Shown piece after piece: positions 17,814 through 27,900 of a stretch of DNA of 64,000 nucleotides. This stretch comes from Acidobacteriota bacterium. GTDB lineage: Bacteria > Acidobacteriota > Terriglobia > UBA7540. How positions within the stretch are numbered: the first letter of the stretch is position 1; the number at the start of each line of letters is the position of its first letter. The notes below the pieces were generated by a model. It saw nothing but the letters and a program-made list of their open reading frames with translations. It ran no database searches and was not told where the DNA came from. The stretch is from contig SCRD01000028.1 in assembly GCA_004298155.1 (NCBI GenBank), forward strand, positions 186,001-250,000. The letters are read 5' to 3'. The translations under genes were made by a program, and so were the position numbers.

Positions 17814-19052
17814 CTAACTTGTCATGGGCAGCACATCCACCCAGTCGCCCGCAGCGGGCGAGGGTTGTTTGGGATGGACCACCAAAAAGCCGTTGGCCTC
17901 CGCGACGCCCACAAGATCGCCTGATCCCTGCCATCCCACAAGGCTGACGACTGGTTCCGCGTTCTGCGTTTCAATCCGCGCAGGCATGAAGGTTGTCAAC
18001 CCCGTTCTATGATGCACCGATTTCGCCAGCCGCGCACGAAGGAACGCTGGGCGCGCAAACGTACTCCCCGCCAGCACGCCAAGTGCTGACCGGACGAAAA
18101 GATTGCAGGTCACAAAACCCGAAACAGGATTTCCCGGTAGTCCGAAGAAGAACTTGCCCTGAATCCGGCCGAAAACCAGGGGTTTTCCGGGGCGGATAGC
18201 CACGCTCCGAAAATAAAACTCTGCGCCCAGGCCAGCGAGGACGTCTTCCACAAGATCATACTTTCCCATGGACACCCCGCCGCTCAGAAGGAGCATATCG
18301 GCTTCCAGGGCCTTCTCGATGAGGTTCCGCAAATCTTCTCTTCGGTCCGACGCAATACCGATTTCCCATGGAGTTGTACCCGCAGCAGTCACGACAGCGG
18401 CCAGCATGGCCGAGTTGCTGTTTCGCACCTGGTACCACTCGGGCTGGCGATCAATCGGGACCACTTCATCTCCTGTGGGAATAATGGCCACACGCGCGCG
18501 GACGTAAACTGCAACATTCACTTTGCCGACGGAAGCAAGAAGGCCGATCTCACCCGCTCGAAGCCGCCTGCCCTTTGGCACGATGCGCTGTCCAGCCTGA
18601 GCTTCGCTTCCTCTGCGAACGACATTCTCAAACGAAGCCACCGGCTTTTCGATCTCAACCTTGTCGTCCCGAGTCCGGGCATGCTCAACCATGACGACCG
18701 CATCCGTCCCGGCGGGCAGTGGCGCTCCGGTCATGATAGCGGCACAATGGCCGCGTGCAATATCTCTGTTGAAATATTCACCGGCTCGCACTTCACCATC
18801 GAGAGCGAGAATAGTGGTTGCCCGCCGTACGTCATCAGACAGCACGGCGAAGCCGTCACGCGTAGAGCGGTTGAAGGGAGGATAATCGCGGTCCGCGTTT
18901 ACGTCTTCTGCAAGGACGCGGCCCCATGCCTGGCTGAGGGGCACAACTTCAATTGCGGGAATGATGCCGGCAGCAGTGAGCCTGGTTTCAACTTCCAAAA
19001 GCGCCTGTTCAAAGCTAAGCATCTTTGTGACTGGGGTTGCGCCAGGCTTCAT
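17814..19052 (-). CDS. moeA: Molybdopterin molybdenumtransferase MoeA
   Basis: MoeA inserts molybdate into adenylylated molybdopterin to finish the cofactor. The 412 residues match the four-domain family length. Visible motifs are PPFNRSTRDGFAV (domain II junction), IMTGAPLPAGTDAVV, PTGDEVVP and LSGGVSMGKYDLVEDVL in the MogA-like domain, and the PGKPLVFG and GLPGNPVSGFV loops; domain IV is at the C-terminus. ATG 19052 lies 43 bases after the purA stop on the same strand, and moaC follows by 34 bases, so it is part of a minus-strand run from glgA to mog. Confidence 0.95.
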   Translation of the reverse strand: MKPGATPVTKMLSFEQALLEVETRLTAAGIIPAIEVVPLSQAWGRVLAEDVNADRDYPPFNRSTRDGFAVLSDDVRRATTILALDGEVRAGEYFNRDIARGHCAAIMTGAPLPAGTDAVVMVEHARTRDDKVEIEKPVASFENVVRRGSEAQAGQRIVPKGRRLRAGEIGLLASVGKVNVAVYVRARVAIIPTGDEVVPIDRQPEWYQVRNSNSAMLAAVVTAAGTTPWEIGIASDRREDLRNLIEKALEADMLLLSGGVSMGKYDLVEDVLAGLGAEFYFRSVAIRPGKPLVFGRIQGKFFFGLPGNPVSGFVTCNLFVRSALGVLAGSTFARPAFLRARLAKSVHHRTGLTTFMPARIETQNAEPVVSLVGWQGSGDLVGVAEANGFLVVHPKQPSPAAGDWVDVLPMTS

Positions 19053-19094
19053 CAGACTATGCTCACCGGCAGAAAGGCTTTGCCGGGACCAGAA

Positions 19095-20423
19095 TCACCT
19101 TGAGGTGATGAGATTAGCGAACCGGTTTTCGTCGCACCAGATCGCCTGTTCGCGCTCGGGTCCCGTTGAAACCATGGCAATTTCCACGCCGACCTGATCA
19201 GAAAGAAAATGCAGATAGTCCTGGGCCTTTTGGGGGAGCTTTGAAAATTCCTTCAATCCGAACGTTGACTGTTTCCAGCCCGGGAGAACGCGATAGTGAA
19301 CTTTGATCTCATCCAGAATATCGACGTCCGCGGGAAAGCTCGTAAACCTTTCCCCCTGATATTCGTATTCCATGCCAACCGGTATTTCGTCAAGCGTGTC
19401 CAGGATGTCGAGCTTAGTGACGATCATGGCGCTTAGCCCATTCACTCGGGCCCCGTAGCGTGCTGCCGGCACGTCAAACCAGCCACAGCGGCGCGGACGC
19501 CCGGTCACGGCGCCGTATTCGCTTCCTCTCGCCCGCAATTCTTCGCCGCTGTCGTCCAGTATTTCCGTTGGAAAAGGCCCGCTGCCGACGCGCGTTGTGT
19601 ACGCTTTTGACACACCCATCACCGCCGCGATCCGGGTTGGGCCTACGCCAGTGCCCGTGGATGCCCCTCCAGCCGAGGCGTTCGAAGATGTTACGAACGG
19701 ATACGTACCGTGATCAATGTCGAGCAAGGTGCCCTGCGCCCCTTCGAAGAGAATGCGCTTGCCCTGGTCGATTTTATTATTGAGGTATTCGGAAGCGTCA
19801 ATCAGCATCGGAAGCAATTCTCGTGCTTTCTCGACATATTCCTCGATCCACTCGTCGCCGCCAAAAGGGGCGCCGTCGAATAGTGCTGAAGCAATCCGGT
19901 CCTTTTCTGAAAGGACTGCCTTGCACTTGCGGAGGAAGGCCTGGGGGTTGCGCAAGTCGCCAGTGCGCAGCCCGCGCCTGCCGGATTTGTCTTCGTAAGT
20001 CGGCCCAATCCCCTTGGCCGTAGTTCCAATCTTTCCCACCCCCCGCGCCTGTTCTGCGGCCACTTCGTGGCTGCGATGATAAGGCATGATCAGGTGGGCG
20101 CGGTCGCTGATTTTAAGCCTTTCGCGGGCATTTACCCCGCTTTTTTCAAGTCCCTCGATCTCATGTAGCAAAGCCTCAGGGTTAACCACAACTCCCTGGC
20201 CGATCACCGCGATTTTTCCCGGTCGAAGAATCCCTGTGGGAACCAGTTGTAGAATGAACTTCTTGTCTCCGGTAATTACGGTGTGGCCGGCATTTGCGCC
20301 GCCCTGATAGCGGGCGACGATTTCGAAGTATTCTGAAAGAGTATCGACGACTTTGCCCTTGCCCTCATCGCCCCATTGGAGGCCGACGATGGCAACGTTG
20401 GTATTTTCCTCGCTTGTTCTCAT
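19095..20423 (-). CDS. purA: Adenylosuccinate synthetase PurA
   Basis: Catalyses the GTP-dependent joining of IMP and aspartate, the first committed step to AMP. The phosphate loop GLQWGDEGKGK (about 14-24) with the catalytic Asp, the GGANAGHTV IMP-binding segment, FEGAQGTLLDIDHGTYPFVTSS split over its usual site, and VGPTRIAAVMGVSKAYTTRVG are all present. At 442 residues it has full length. It sits between trxA and moeA; the grouping appears to be a housekeeping run rather than a purine operon. Confidence 0.97.
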   Translation of the reverse strand: MRTSEENTNVAIVGLQWGDEGKGKVVDTLSEYFEIVARYQGGANAGHTVITGDKKFILQLVPTGILRPGKIAVIGQGVVVNPEALLHEIEGLEKSGVNARERLKISDRAHLIMPYHRSHEVAAEQARGVGKIGTTAKGIGPTYEDKSGRRGLRTGDLRNPQAFLRKCKAVLSEKDRIASALFDGAPFGGDEWIEEYVEKARELLPMLIDASEYLNNKIDQGKRILFEGAQGTLLDIDHGTYPFVTSSNASAGGASTGTGVGPTRIAAVMGVSKAYTTRVGSGPFPTEILDDSGEELRARGSEYGAVTGRPRRCGWFDVPAARYGARVNGLSAMIVTKLDILDTLDEIPVGMEYEYQGERFTSFPADVDILDEIKVHYRVLPGWKQSTFGLKEFSKLPQKAQDYLHFLSDQVGVEIAMVSTGPEREQAIWCDENRFANLITSR

Positions 20424-20576
20424 ACTTTTAGTTGTTTGCCTTCTTCGTCACATTGTAGCCTGACCAGGACGGCCAATGGGCCAATTGGTGCGGGAAATCC
20501 TCGCTCTGCTCAGGACCCGGGGAACAAAACTTTTAAGGAATTTCAGTTCCTGCCAGTTGTTTGTGGCCAGGCAATG

Positions 20577-20906
20577 TTAGAGGTTCTTGTCCAGGAGCTT
20601 TGCGAGATTATCTTTCGATGTTGTCCCGACAAGCTGGTCTTTGATTTCCCCGTTCTTAAAAACCAGCAAGGTAGGAATGCTTCGGATATTGTAGCGACTC
20701 GTGACCGACGCATTCTCGTCCACATTCAGCTTTCCCACCTTAGCCCGGCCAACATATTCGCCGGCGATTGCCTCCACTGCAGGAGCAATCATGCGGCAGG
20801 GAGCGCACCACTCCGCCCAGAAGTCCACGAGCACAGGCTTGTCAGCCTTTAGGACTTCCTGCTCGAAATTCTGGTCACTAAACTCCAGGATGTTACCTCC
20901 AGCCAT
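20577..20906 (-). CDS. trxA: Thioredoxin
   Basis: A 109-residue classical thioredoxin with the WCAPC active site (Cys 34 and Cys 37), the FWAEW lead-in, NVDEN and the cis-Pro in [11 protein letters not shown]. Cytoplasmic: no signal peptide. It reduces protein disulfides using thioredoxin reductase, which is not in the window. GGAGG precedes the ATG by nine bases. It starts 35 bases after the glgA stop on the same strand. Confidence 0.97.
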   Translation of the reverse strand: MAGGNILEFSDQNFEQEVLKADKPVLVDFWAEWCAPCRMIAPAVEAIAGEYVGRAKVGKLNVDENASVTSRYNIRSIPTLLVFKNGEIKDQLVGTTSKDNLAKLLDKNL

Positions 20907-20941
20907 CTGTGAAATCCTCCAGGTGAATGCAAAATTTAAGA

Positions 20942-22414
20942 TTACGATACAACACTGGATATTGCTCTCTCAGCCCTGGTTGCGTAAAGGCTTTCGTAGA
21001 GGCTCGCGTATTTCCCGGCTGATTGCGACCACGAGAAATCTTCCTGCATGCAGTTATGCTGCAGTCTGGACCACGCGTCACTGTCGCGGAAAGTGGCGAT
21101 TGCCCGCTGGAGACACGCGAGCAACGCTACGGGTGAATACTGCCGGAATCGGAACCCCGTTCCCTTCTCGCCATCGAATGGCTGAACGGTATCATCCAGG
21201 CCGCCGGTGGCCCTCACCACGGGCACCGTACCATATTTCATGCTGTAGATCTGATTCAGGCCGCAAGGCTCATAACGGGAAGGCATCAAAAACATATCGG
21301 CGCCGGCTTCAATCTGGTGGGCGAGGGTGTTGTCATACGCCACCCTGACCAGGAATTTATCCGGATACTTCTTCGAGAACGAACGGAACAGTTCCTCGTA
21401 TTCCGGCTCTCCTGTCCCGAGCGCCGTGATGTAAAGCTCTTCCCTCATCAGCTCATCGGCAACCTGCGCGATCAGGTCGAACCCTTTTTGCCGTACAAAC
21501 CGCGACACGATGCCGAGCACAGGGCGGTCCGTGACGGGATTCTGAACGCCCAGCTTTTGAAGCAGCGCCTTCTTGCAGACTTCCTTCCCCTTCATATTCT
21601 CAGGCGTATAATTTGCAGGAATCAATTTGTCCGTGGCGGGATTCCAGTCATCGTAGTCAACCCCGTTTAAAATTCCAGTCAGACGATCGGCGCGGCCTCT
21701 CAGTACGCCTTCAAGCCCGTGCCCGAACTCGTCGGTCTGGATCTCCTGCGCATATTTCTGGCTGACGGTGGAAACAAAGTCTGAAAAGACAATCCCACCC
21801 TTCAGCAGATTCACCTTGCCGTAATATTCCAGCCCCTCGATTTTGAACAGACTTTTATTGATGGATATTCGAGGCATAATGTCGGGCGGGAAGAGTCCCT
21901 GATAGCCGATGTTATGGATGGTAAACAGCACTGAAGTATCTTTGTAAAACGTGTCCCCCTCGTAAAGGCTCCGCAAGTAGACAGGGACCAGCGCAGACTG
22001 CCAGTCGTGGCAATGAATCACCGCCGGCGGCGCGGGTAATCGCTTCATGAATTCCAGCGCTGCCATTGAAAATGCAGCGAAACGCTCTGCGTTGTCGGGA
22101 TAATCTTTGCCTTTCTCCATATAAAGTTCATCCCGATCAAACAATTCCGGACATTCCATCAGATACGTTCGGACCCCGTTCGATTCACCGGCAATTTGGA
22201 TGGAGGCAAACTTAAAGCCTCCGGAGAGAGGGACAGTGATGCTGCCCGCGCCCGGGACAACGGCTCCGGGTCTTGTCGCTTTGTAACGGGGAAGGAAAAC
22301 CTCTACTTCGTAGCCGAGCGACGCCAACGCCTTGGGTAGTGCGCCTACAACATCAGCCAATCCTCCCGTTTTGGAATAGGGCACACCTTCAGACGCTACA
22401 AAAACAATCTTCAT
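20942..22414 (-). CDS. glgA: Glycogen synthase GlgA (GT5)
   Basis: Transfers glucose from ADP-glucose to growing glycogen. The 490 residues fit family GT5. The N-terminal [17 protein letters not shown] with Lys 15 binds ADP-glucose; [15 protein letters not shown] and [12 protein letters not shown] are GT5 signatures; the C-terminal Rossmann half has [12 protein letters not shown], and [22 protein letters not shown] carries the Glu of the E-x7-E pair. No glgB, glgC or glgP is nearby. It begins the minus-strand run that continues through trxA, purA and moeA. Divergent from rsmA across about 140 bases. Confidence 0.96.
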   Translation of the reverse strand: MKIVFVASEGVPYSKTGGLADVVGALPKALASLGYEVEVFLPRYKATRPGAVVPGAGSITVPLSGGFKFASIQIAGESNGVRTYLMECPELFDRDELYMEKGKDYPDNAERFAAFSMAALEFMKRLPAPPAVIHCHDWQSALVPVYLRSLYEGDTFYKDTSVLFTIHNIGYQGLFPPDIMPRISINKSLFKIEGLEYYGKVNLLKGGIVFSDFVSTVSQKYAQEIQTDEFGHGLEGVLRGRADRLTGILNGVDYDDWNPATDKLIPANYTPENMKGKEVCKKALLQKLGVQNPVTDRPVLGIVSRFVRQKGFDLIAQVADELMREELYITALGTGEPEYEELFRSFSKKYPDKFLVRVAYDNTLAHQIEAGADMFLMPSRYEPCGLNQIYSMKYGTVPVVRATGGLDDTVQPFDGEKGTGFRFRQYSPVALLACLQRAIATFRDSDAWSRLQHNCMQEDFSWSQSAGKYASLYESLYATRAERAISSVVS

Positions 22415-22553
22415 AGAAGTTATCCACGGAATATGTTAAAGCGACTTAATAGGCTAAATTAGAGTATGGAGTCAGCAAAGTCAAGGCATTGGATTCGACG
22501 TACCAATAGCCGAAGGGCACGGTTTCGCCTTAGCCAAACCGCTGTGCTGCTGC

Positions 22554-23357
22554 ATGTCTATGGTTAAACGTCACCGGCCGAAGCTGGGGCAACACTTTCT
22601 CTCGGATCCTCGCTATTGCTCGCGTGTTACGGATGCGCTTGGGTTGAATACCGATGACCTCGTCATTGAAATTGGTCCGGGCCACGGAGCCGTGACGGGG
22701 TTGCTGGCCTCTCGCGCTCAGCGAGTTGTGGCAATTGAGATCGACCCTGAACTTGTGGATGAGCTTGGGCAGAAGTTCCGGCAATCGCCCAACGTGGAAA
22801 TTGTTCCCGGCGATGTTTTGTATACCGACCTGGGTGAAATTTGCCGTCGTCACAACGTGGAGCGGTGCTGCGTATTTGGCAATCTTCCTTACTACATTAC
22901 TTCCCCAATTATCCATCATGTGCTTGGATTTGCTGCGCGGGTTCGCGTCATAGGCTTGTTGGTCCAAAGAGAGGTTGCCGAACGGCTGGTGGCAAACCCG
23001 GGGTCGCGCGATTACGGTTATCTCACAGTCATCACACGCATGTATTCTTCCGCCCGCATGATTCTCGAGATTCCTCCCGGGGCTTTCGCCCCGCCGCCCA
23101 AGGTCCACTCAGCCTTTGTCCGGTTTGATATGGACGCAAGGAAACGAAGTATAAGTCCTGAAAACGAGCAGGAATTTCTCAGCTTCCTGAAACAGTCTTT
23201 TGCTTTCAAACGAAAGAAGCTTCTGAATTGTCTTGCTCCTATATCTTCACGGCAGAGAATTGAAGCAGAACTCGAGCGCCTTGCACTGCCCCTGAGTGTA
23301 CGGGCTGAACAGCTTTCGCTTGAGCAGTTCATCGCTATTTTTTTAAACCTTCGCTAG
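22554..23357 (+). CDS. rsmA: 16S rRNA dimethyladenosine transferase RsmA (KsgA)
   Basis: Dimethylates the two adjacent adenosines in the 3' hairpin of 16S rRNA late in small-subunit assembly. The 267-residue protein shows KLGQHFLSD at the N-terminus, the SAM-binding EIGPGHGAVT (39-48), EIDPEL, and the catalytic NLPYYIT (110-116). The C-terminal helical domain follows (FAFKRKKLLNCL). Two in-frame ATGs (22554, 22560) are possible starts. It is followed by the RNase J gene in the same direction. Confidence 0.96.
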   Translation: MSMVKRHRPKLGQHFLSDPRYCSRVTDALGLNTDDLVIEIGPGHGAVTGLLASRAQRVVAIEIDPELVDELGQKFRQSPNVEIVPGDVLYTDLGEICRRHNVERCCVFGNLPYYITSPIIHHVLGFAARVRVIGLLVQREVAERLVANPGSRDYGYLTVITRMYSSARMILEIPPGAFAPPPKVHSAFVRFDMDARKRSISPENEQEFLSFLKQSFAFKRKKLLNCLAPISSRQRIEAELERLALPLSVRAEQLSLEQFIAIFLNLR

Positions 23358-23461
23358 GGCAGGGAGTCACAATGGGCCTGGCCATTCCAGGCTTGCAGAT
23401 GTCGACTCTCTGGACTGCCGCAGCTATGATAAGATTCTGACGAATGTGAGGAGGAACTGAC

Positions 23462-25135
23462 ATCTCAAATTCTGATAATAAGTTACGAGCCATCCCCCTT
23501 GGGGGGCTCGGTGAGTTCGGCATGAACATGATGGTCTTCGAGTATGGCGATCATGCTGTGGTGGTTGACTGCGGCGTGATGTTCCCGGACTCCGAGCTGC
23601 CTGGTGTTGACATCATTGTTCCCGATATTACTTATCTCCGCCAGATCCAGGACCGGATCAGGGCCATTCTTCTTACCCACGGCCATGAAGACCACATCGG
23701 CGCACTGCCTTACGTGGTGGATGAAATCGATGCGCCCGTTTACGGAACTGCATTCACCCTCGAGCTGGCGAAGGCCAAACTGGTGGAGCACGGGCTGGAA
23801 GACAGCGTCGAGATGCGTGAGATGAAGCCTGCCGCCCCATTTGACATCGGGCCGTTCCACGTGGAGTTTATTCATCTTACCCACAGCATTATCGAGTCGG
23901 GTGCGTTGGCCATCACGACGCCTGCCGGGACCATCATCCATACAGGTGACTTCAAGTTCGATCCGACGCCCATGGACCAGCGCCAGAGCGACTTGCATAC
24001 CCTTGCGGATTATGGCCGCAAAGGGGTGCTGGCGCTGTTTTCGGACTCCACCAACGTCGAGCGTCCGGGCATCACACCCTCGGAACGCGCCGTCCGTGAG
24101 CGGCTTTCTGAAATTATGACGGCCGCCGAAGGGCGCGTGTTGATTACCTGCTTCTCAACTTCCGTCCACCGGCTGCAAATTGTGGCGGACCTCGCCCATG
24201 AACGCCGCCGCCGGCTCTGTTTTCTGGGGCGCAGCATGCTCCAGATTTCGGACATTGCCCAGAGGATGGGAAAACTCCGCCTCCCGCCGGGCCTGCTGGT
24301 TGAGCAACACGAACTCCGTAACCTCCCGCGATCCGACGTGGTCGTGGTGCTAACTGGAAGCCAGGGCGAACCGATGGCCGCGCTTCCACGGGTTGCAGTC
24401 AATCGCCACAAGTGGGCATCGGTTGAGCCGGGTGATGAAGTGGTTATCTCTGCCCGCGTGATTCCTGGCAACGAGAAGTCCATCTTCCGCATGATCGACC
24501 ATCTGTACCGCCGGGGAGCTCACATCCATTACGACGATGGCAGCCAGCCACCCGTCCATGTTTCCGGGCATGGAAGCGCAGAGGAATCCAGCCTGATGCT
24601 CAACCTGATTCGGCCACGATATTTTGTGCCGATCCACGGCGAATATCGCCAGCTTTTTCAACATGCAGAGGCGGCTAAACGGGTAGGCATCCCGCCCGAG
24701 AACGTCTTTCTGCTGGAAAGCGGCGATGTGCTGGAATTTTCTGGCGACGGGGCAAAGAAAGCTGATCGCGTTCCCGTGGGCCGCGTCTGTATTGATGTCG
24801 GGACACTGGATGAGGTGGACGACATCATCCTCAAGGAAAGGCGGCACATATCTGCAGACGGCATCGTTATTCCAATTCTTGCGATCAACGAACATACCGG
24901 GCAGCTGGAGGTGCCACCGGAAATCGTTTCACGCGGATTTATTCCTATGGATGAGGCGAAGGACCTGGTGGAAAGCGCGCGCCAGGTGATCTTCAAGACC
25001 ATTGAGGTTTCCAATGCGGAGGAGATTGCAGACTGGGGCGTCATCAAGGAGAAGATTCGGACGGCTTTGCGCCGCCATTTTGACCAGGAAACCGGCAAGC
25101 GCCCCATGGTTCTCCCTGTTGTGCTTGAGGTGTGA
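23462..25135 (+). CDS. rnj: Ribonuclease J with an apparent ATC start codon
   Basis: Metallo-beta-lactamase fold RNase with combined endo- and 5'-exonuclease activity in mRNA decay and rRNA maturation. The THGHEDHIG metal motif, GDFKFDPTP, SDSTN, the beta-CASP segment with STSVHRLQ, TGSQGEPMAAL, VSGHGSAEE and FVPIHGEYRQ are all present; the C-terminal domain is complete. The first ATG (23522) would remove the first conserved strand and loop, LRAIPLGGLGEFG, which is encoded in frame just before it. The only opening between the upstream stop (23447) and that block offers no ATG, GTG or TTG, but an ATC at 23462 lies seven bases after AGGAGG. I therefore set the start there (557 residues). Confidence 0.85.
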   Translation: MSNSDNKLRAIPLGGLGEFGMNMMVFEYGDHAVVVDCGVMFPDSELPGVDIIVPDITYLRQIQDRIRAILLTHGHEDHIGALPYVVDEIDAPVYGTAFTLELAKAKLVEHGLEDSVEMREMKPAAPFDIGPFHVEFIHLTHSIIESGALAITTPAGTIIHTGDFKFDPTPMDQRQSDLHTLADYGRKGVLALFSDSTNVERPGITPSERAVRERLSEIMTAAEGRVLITCFSTSVHRLQIVADLAHERRRRLCFLGRSMLQISDIAQRMGKLRLPPGLLVEQHELRNLPRSDVVVVLTGSQGEPMAALPRVAVNRHKWASVEPGDEVVISARVIPGNEKSIFRMIDHLYRRGAHIHYDDGSQPPVHVSGHGSAEESSLMLNLIRPRYFVPIHGEYRQLFQHAEAAKRVGIPPENVFLLESGDVLEFSGDGAKKADRVPVGRVCIDVGTLDEVDDIILKERRHISADGIVIPILAINEHTGQLEVPPEIVSRGFIPMDEAKDLVESARQVIFKTIEVSNAEEIADWGVIKEKIRTALRRHFDQETGKRPMVLPVVLEV

Positions 25136-25206
25136 AGGCCCCACTTCAGGGATCCCGCCTGGGCGTGGCCTTAAAGCTGCCCCCTGGATGCCGATATAAA
25201 CGCAAT

Positions 25207-25235
25207 TTGCTGTCTTGCAGAGGCCGTGGTAGTAT
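25207..25235 (+). promoter_or_regulatory. Candidate sigma-70 promoter for ftsK
   Basis: TTGCTG at 25207-25212 and TAGTAT at 25230-25235, 17 bases apart, in the gap between RNase J and ftsK. This would give a leader of about 130 bases. Confidence 0.35.
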
Positions 25236-25370
25236 TTCCCATCGGATGAGGATAGCGCCACCGCATCCGATGCTGGACCTAAAAGCACGGTGAAGTAGAA
25301 TCTCAAAGCCAGAAATCTGCGGCAGGGAGGGTGACCGCAGCAATGGGCTTTGCCGGAGAGATTGCGGCGC

Positions 25371-27758
25371 ATGCCAACCTCCTCTTCAATATCCAAAAAA
25401 GACCTTGCAAAGAAGTCTTCCACTCATCCGCTGATCGGCTCGGCGCGCTTCGCTGAGCTGGTAGGTTTTCTGCTGGTTATTCTGGGCCTGCTGGTGCTGT
25501 GCAGTCTGGTTTCCTATTTTCCCCGTGATCCATCTTTTGATACCAGTGGCAGCGCTCCGGGAGCCATCCACAACTGGATTGGCCTGATCGGGGCTTACGG
25601 TGCCGATGCTTTCGCGCAGGCGCTGGGATGGGTGGCTTATCTGATTCCCCTGGCCCTTTTCCTTGCGGGGGGCAGACTGATCTGGGCAAAAACTCTCGAG
25701 GCGCCCCGTACCAAGTTGTTTGGACTGTTATTTTTGATCTTATCCCTTGGCGCTCTGCTGCAACTGTTTCCTTATACACCTCGCATTCAGGGAGTGATCC
25801 CAGGAAGCGGCCTGGTCGGATATCTGGTGGCAACCGGTCTAGTCAATGTATTGAATCCCCTGGGTGCCACGATTGTTGCGGGCACAGTGTTCTTGAGTTC
25901 GTTGTTCCTCGTCACGCGGTTTTCTTTCTCAGCCGGCTCGGCAATCCTGCAAAGGCGCTTCGCGTTTGCAGGCAGAATGGCTGCCCGCTGGCAGGACTGG
26001 CGCGAAAGTCGCCGGGCAGAACGTTTACGGCGCCAGATTGAACGGACGAAGGCTGCAGGCCGGCAGCCCGTGGTAACACAACAGGCCCGCCAGCTCTCGC
26101 CGCGTGCGGAAGCCAGGAATGAGTCGCCCAGAATAGCAGGCAGCCAACCGGCCGAGCCGCCGGAATTGGAAGAGCTTGACACGCCAGATCCCGAGATTGT
26201 TGAGCGCACCCCTGAAAGCCGGCCTCTAGAAACCGAGGCGGCGGCGCCCAGGCCTCAAAAGACTTCCGCGCGTGGCCGCGGCCGATACAAGCTGCCCAGC
26301 CCCAATCTGTTACGCCCCCCCGACGTGGAAGAGAGGATTGATGAGAACGAGCTGAAAGAACGGGCGCTCAGGCTGACCGAAAAGTTTGCCGAGTTTGGCG
26401 TCACCGGGACGGTCACTCAAATTCATCCCGGCCCCGTCGTAACCACTTATGAATTCAAGCCGGAAGCGGGCATCAAGTACAGCCGCATTGTGAACCTGGC
26501 GGACGACCTTTGTCTTGCTCTGAAAGCGGAATCAATCCTGATTGAGCGGATTCCAGGCAAATCGACTGTAGGCATTGAGGTGCCCAACGCGCATCGCGAG
26601 ACAATCCATCTGCGGGAGACGCTCGAATCAAGCGAGTTTAATAGTCCCAAATCTAAGCTGGTCCTTTCGCTGGGGAAAGACATCACGGGGAAAATGCGGG
26701 TTGCGGACCTGGCCCAGATGCCCCATCTTTTAATTGCCGGTTCAACGGGTACCGGGAAGAGTGTCGCAATCAATTCCTTTATTGTTTCGATCCTCTACAA
26801 GGCGACGCCGGATGAAGTCAAAGTGATTTTGATCGACCCCAAGAGGCTTGAGTTGAACCTCTATGACGGCATTCCGCACCTGTTTACGCCGATTGTAACG
26901 GAGCCCAAGCAGGCCGCCAACGTACTGCGCCGGGCCACGATGGAGATGGAACGGCGGCTGAAGTTGCTCGCCGAACAGGGTGTGCGGAACATTGAGCAAT
27001 ACAACAACCTGTTTGAGGAAACCTCAACTCTGGACTTATTTGACACCGACCCGGAACGTAACCGTCCGTTGCCTTATATCATGATCGTCATCGATGAGCT
27101 CGCCGACCTGATGATGGTTGAGCCCCAGGGGGTTGAGGAATCCATCACGCGCCTCGCCCAGATGGCCCGGGCGGTCGGTATCCATCTGATTCTTTCCACG
27201 CAACGCCCCTCGGTTGACGTCATCACCGGACTGATCAAGGCGAATCTGCCTTCACGCATTGCTTTCAGAGTAGCCTCGAAGGTGGATTCCAGAACGATTC
27301 TCGACTCGAATGGTGCAGAAGCCATGCTGGGCCGTGGCGATATGCTCTTTCTGCCGCCGGGAACGGCCCGTCTCGTCCGCCTGCACGGCGCGCTCGTAAC
27401 CGAGAAGGAGATTGAGAAGGTCGTTGGCTGGTGCAAGCAGCAGCGTGAGCCCCAGTACAACGAAGAGTTCCTCAAACCCGTGCGTGATAAGGATGACCGC
27501 GACGGGGACCTGGGCGATGAAACCGATTCTTCAGAACTGGACGCTGTTTACGAGGACGCAGTTCGCGTAGTGGTTGAATCCGGCAAGGCATCGACGTCGC
27601 TTTTGCAGCGGCGGCTGCGGTTGGGCTATGGCCGGGCGGCCCGGCTGCTTGATCTGATGGAGCGGGATGGAATCATCAGCGCCCCGGATGGATCGAAGCC
27701 ACGCGAGGTCTTGAAGCGCCCCGACTGGGTGCGGGAAGTGGATGAGCCATTGCGGTGA
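25371..27758 (+). CDS. ftsK: DNA translocase FtsK/SpoIIIE
   Basis: Septal DNA pump that clears chromosome ends from the closing septum and activates dimer resolution. The N-terminus carries four or so membrane helices (about residues 20-190), followed by a basic and acidic linker. The motor domain has Walker A GSTGTGKS (bases about 26740-26765), Walker B IMIVIDELADLMM and the STQRPSVDVITG arginine region. The C-terminal gamma domain, a winged helix that reads chromosome polarity sequences, is complete (STSLLQRRLRLGYGRAARLLD). A TTG at 25350 is also in frame, but ATG 25371 has a GGAGAG ahead of it and is the simpler start. Confidence 0.95.
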   Translation: MPTSSSISKKDLAKKSSTHPLIGSARFAELVGFLLVILGLLVLCSLVSYFPRDPSFDTSGSAPGAIHNWIGLIGAYGADAFAQALGWVAYLIPLALFLAGGRLIWAKTLEAPRTKLFGLLFLILSLGALLQLFPYTPRIQGVIPGSGLVGYLVATGLVNVLNPLGATIVAGTVFLSSLFLVTRFSFSAGSAILQRRFAFAGRMAARWQDWRESRRAERLRRQIERTKAAGRQPVVTQQARQLSPRAEARNESPRIAGSQPAEPPELEELDTPDPEIVERTPESRPLETEAAAPRPQKTSARGRGRYKLPSPNLLRPPDVEERIDENELKERALRLTEKFAEFGVTGTVTQIHPGPVVTTYEFKPEAGIKYSRIVNLADDLCLALKAESILIERIPGKSTVGIEVPNAHRETIHLRETLESSEFNSPKSKLVLSLGKDITGKMRVADLAQMPHLLIAGSTGTGKSVAINSFIVSILYKATPDEVKVILIDPKRLELNLYDGIPHLFTPIVTEPKQAANVLRRATMEMERRLKLLAEQGVRNIEQYNNLFEETSTLDLFDTDPERNRPLPYIMIVIDELADLMMVEPQGVEESITRLAQMARAVGIHLILSTQRPSVDVITGLIKANLPSRIAFRVASKVDSRTILDSNGAEAMLGRGDMLFLPPGTARLVRLHGALVTEKEIEKVVGWCKQQREPQYNEEFLKPVRDKDDRDGDLGDETDSSELDAVYEDAVRVVVESGKASTSLLQRRLRLGYGRAARLLDLMERDGIISAPDGSKPREVLKRPDWVREVDEPLR

Positions 27759-27900
27759 CAGGCCGTAATTTAGAATTGCCGCATCGATAAATCACCCAGG
27801 AAGATGCAATAGCTTGCAACGCCAGCCTGCACGTTCTTCTGTGTGCTTACCGGGATGAGCAAGGTGGATCTCGAAGGCGGCACACAATTCTGGCAACCCG

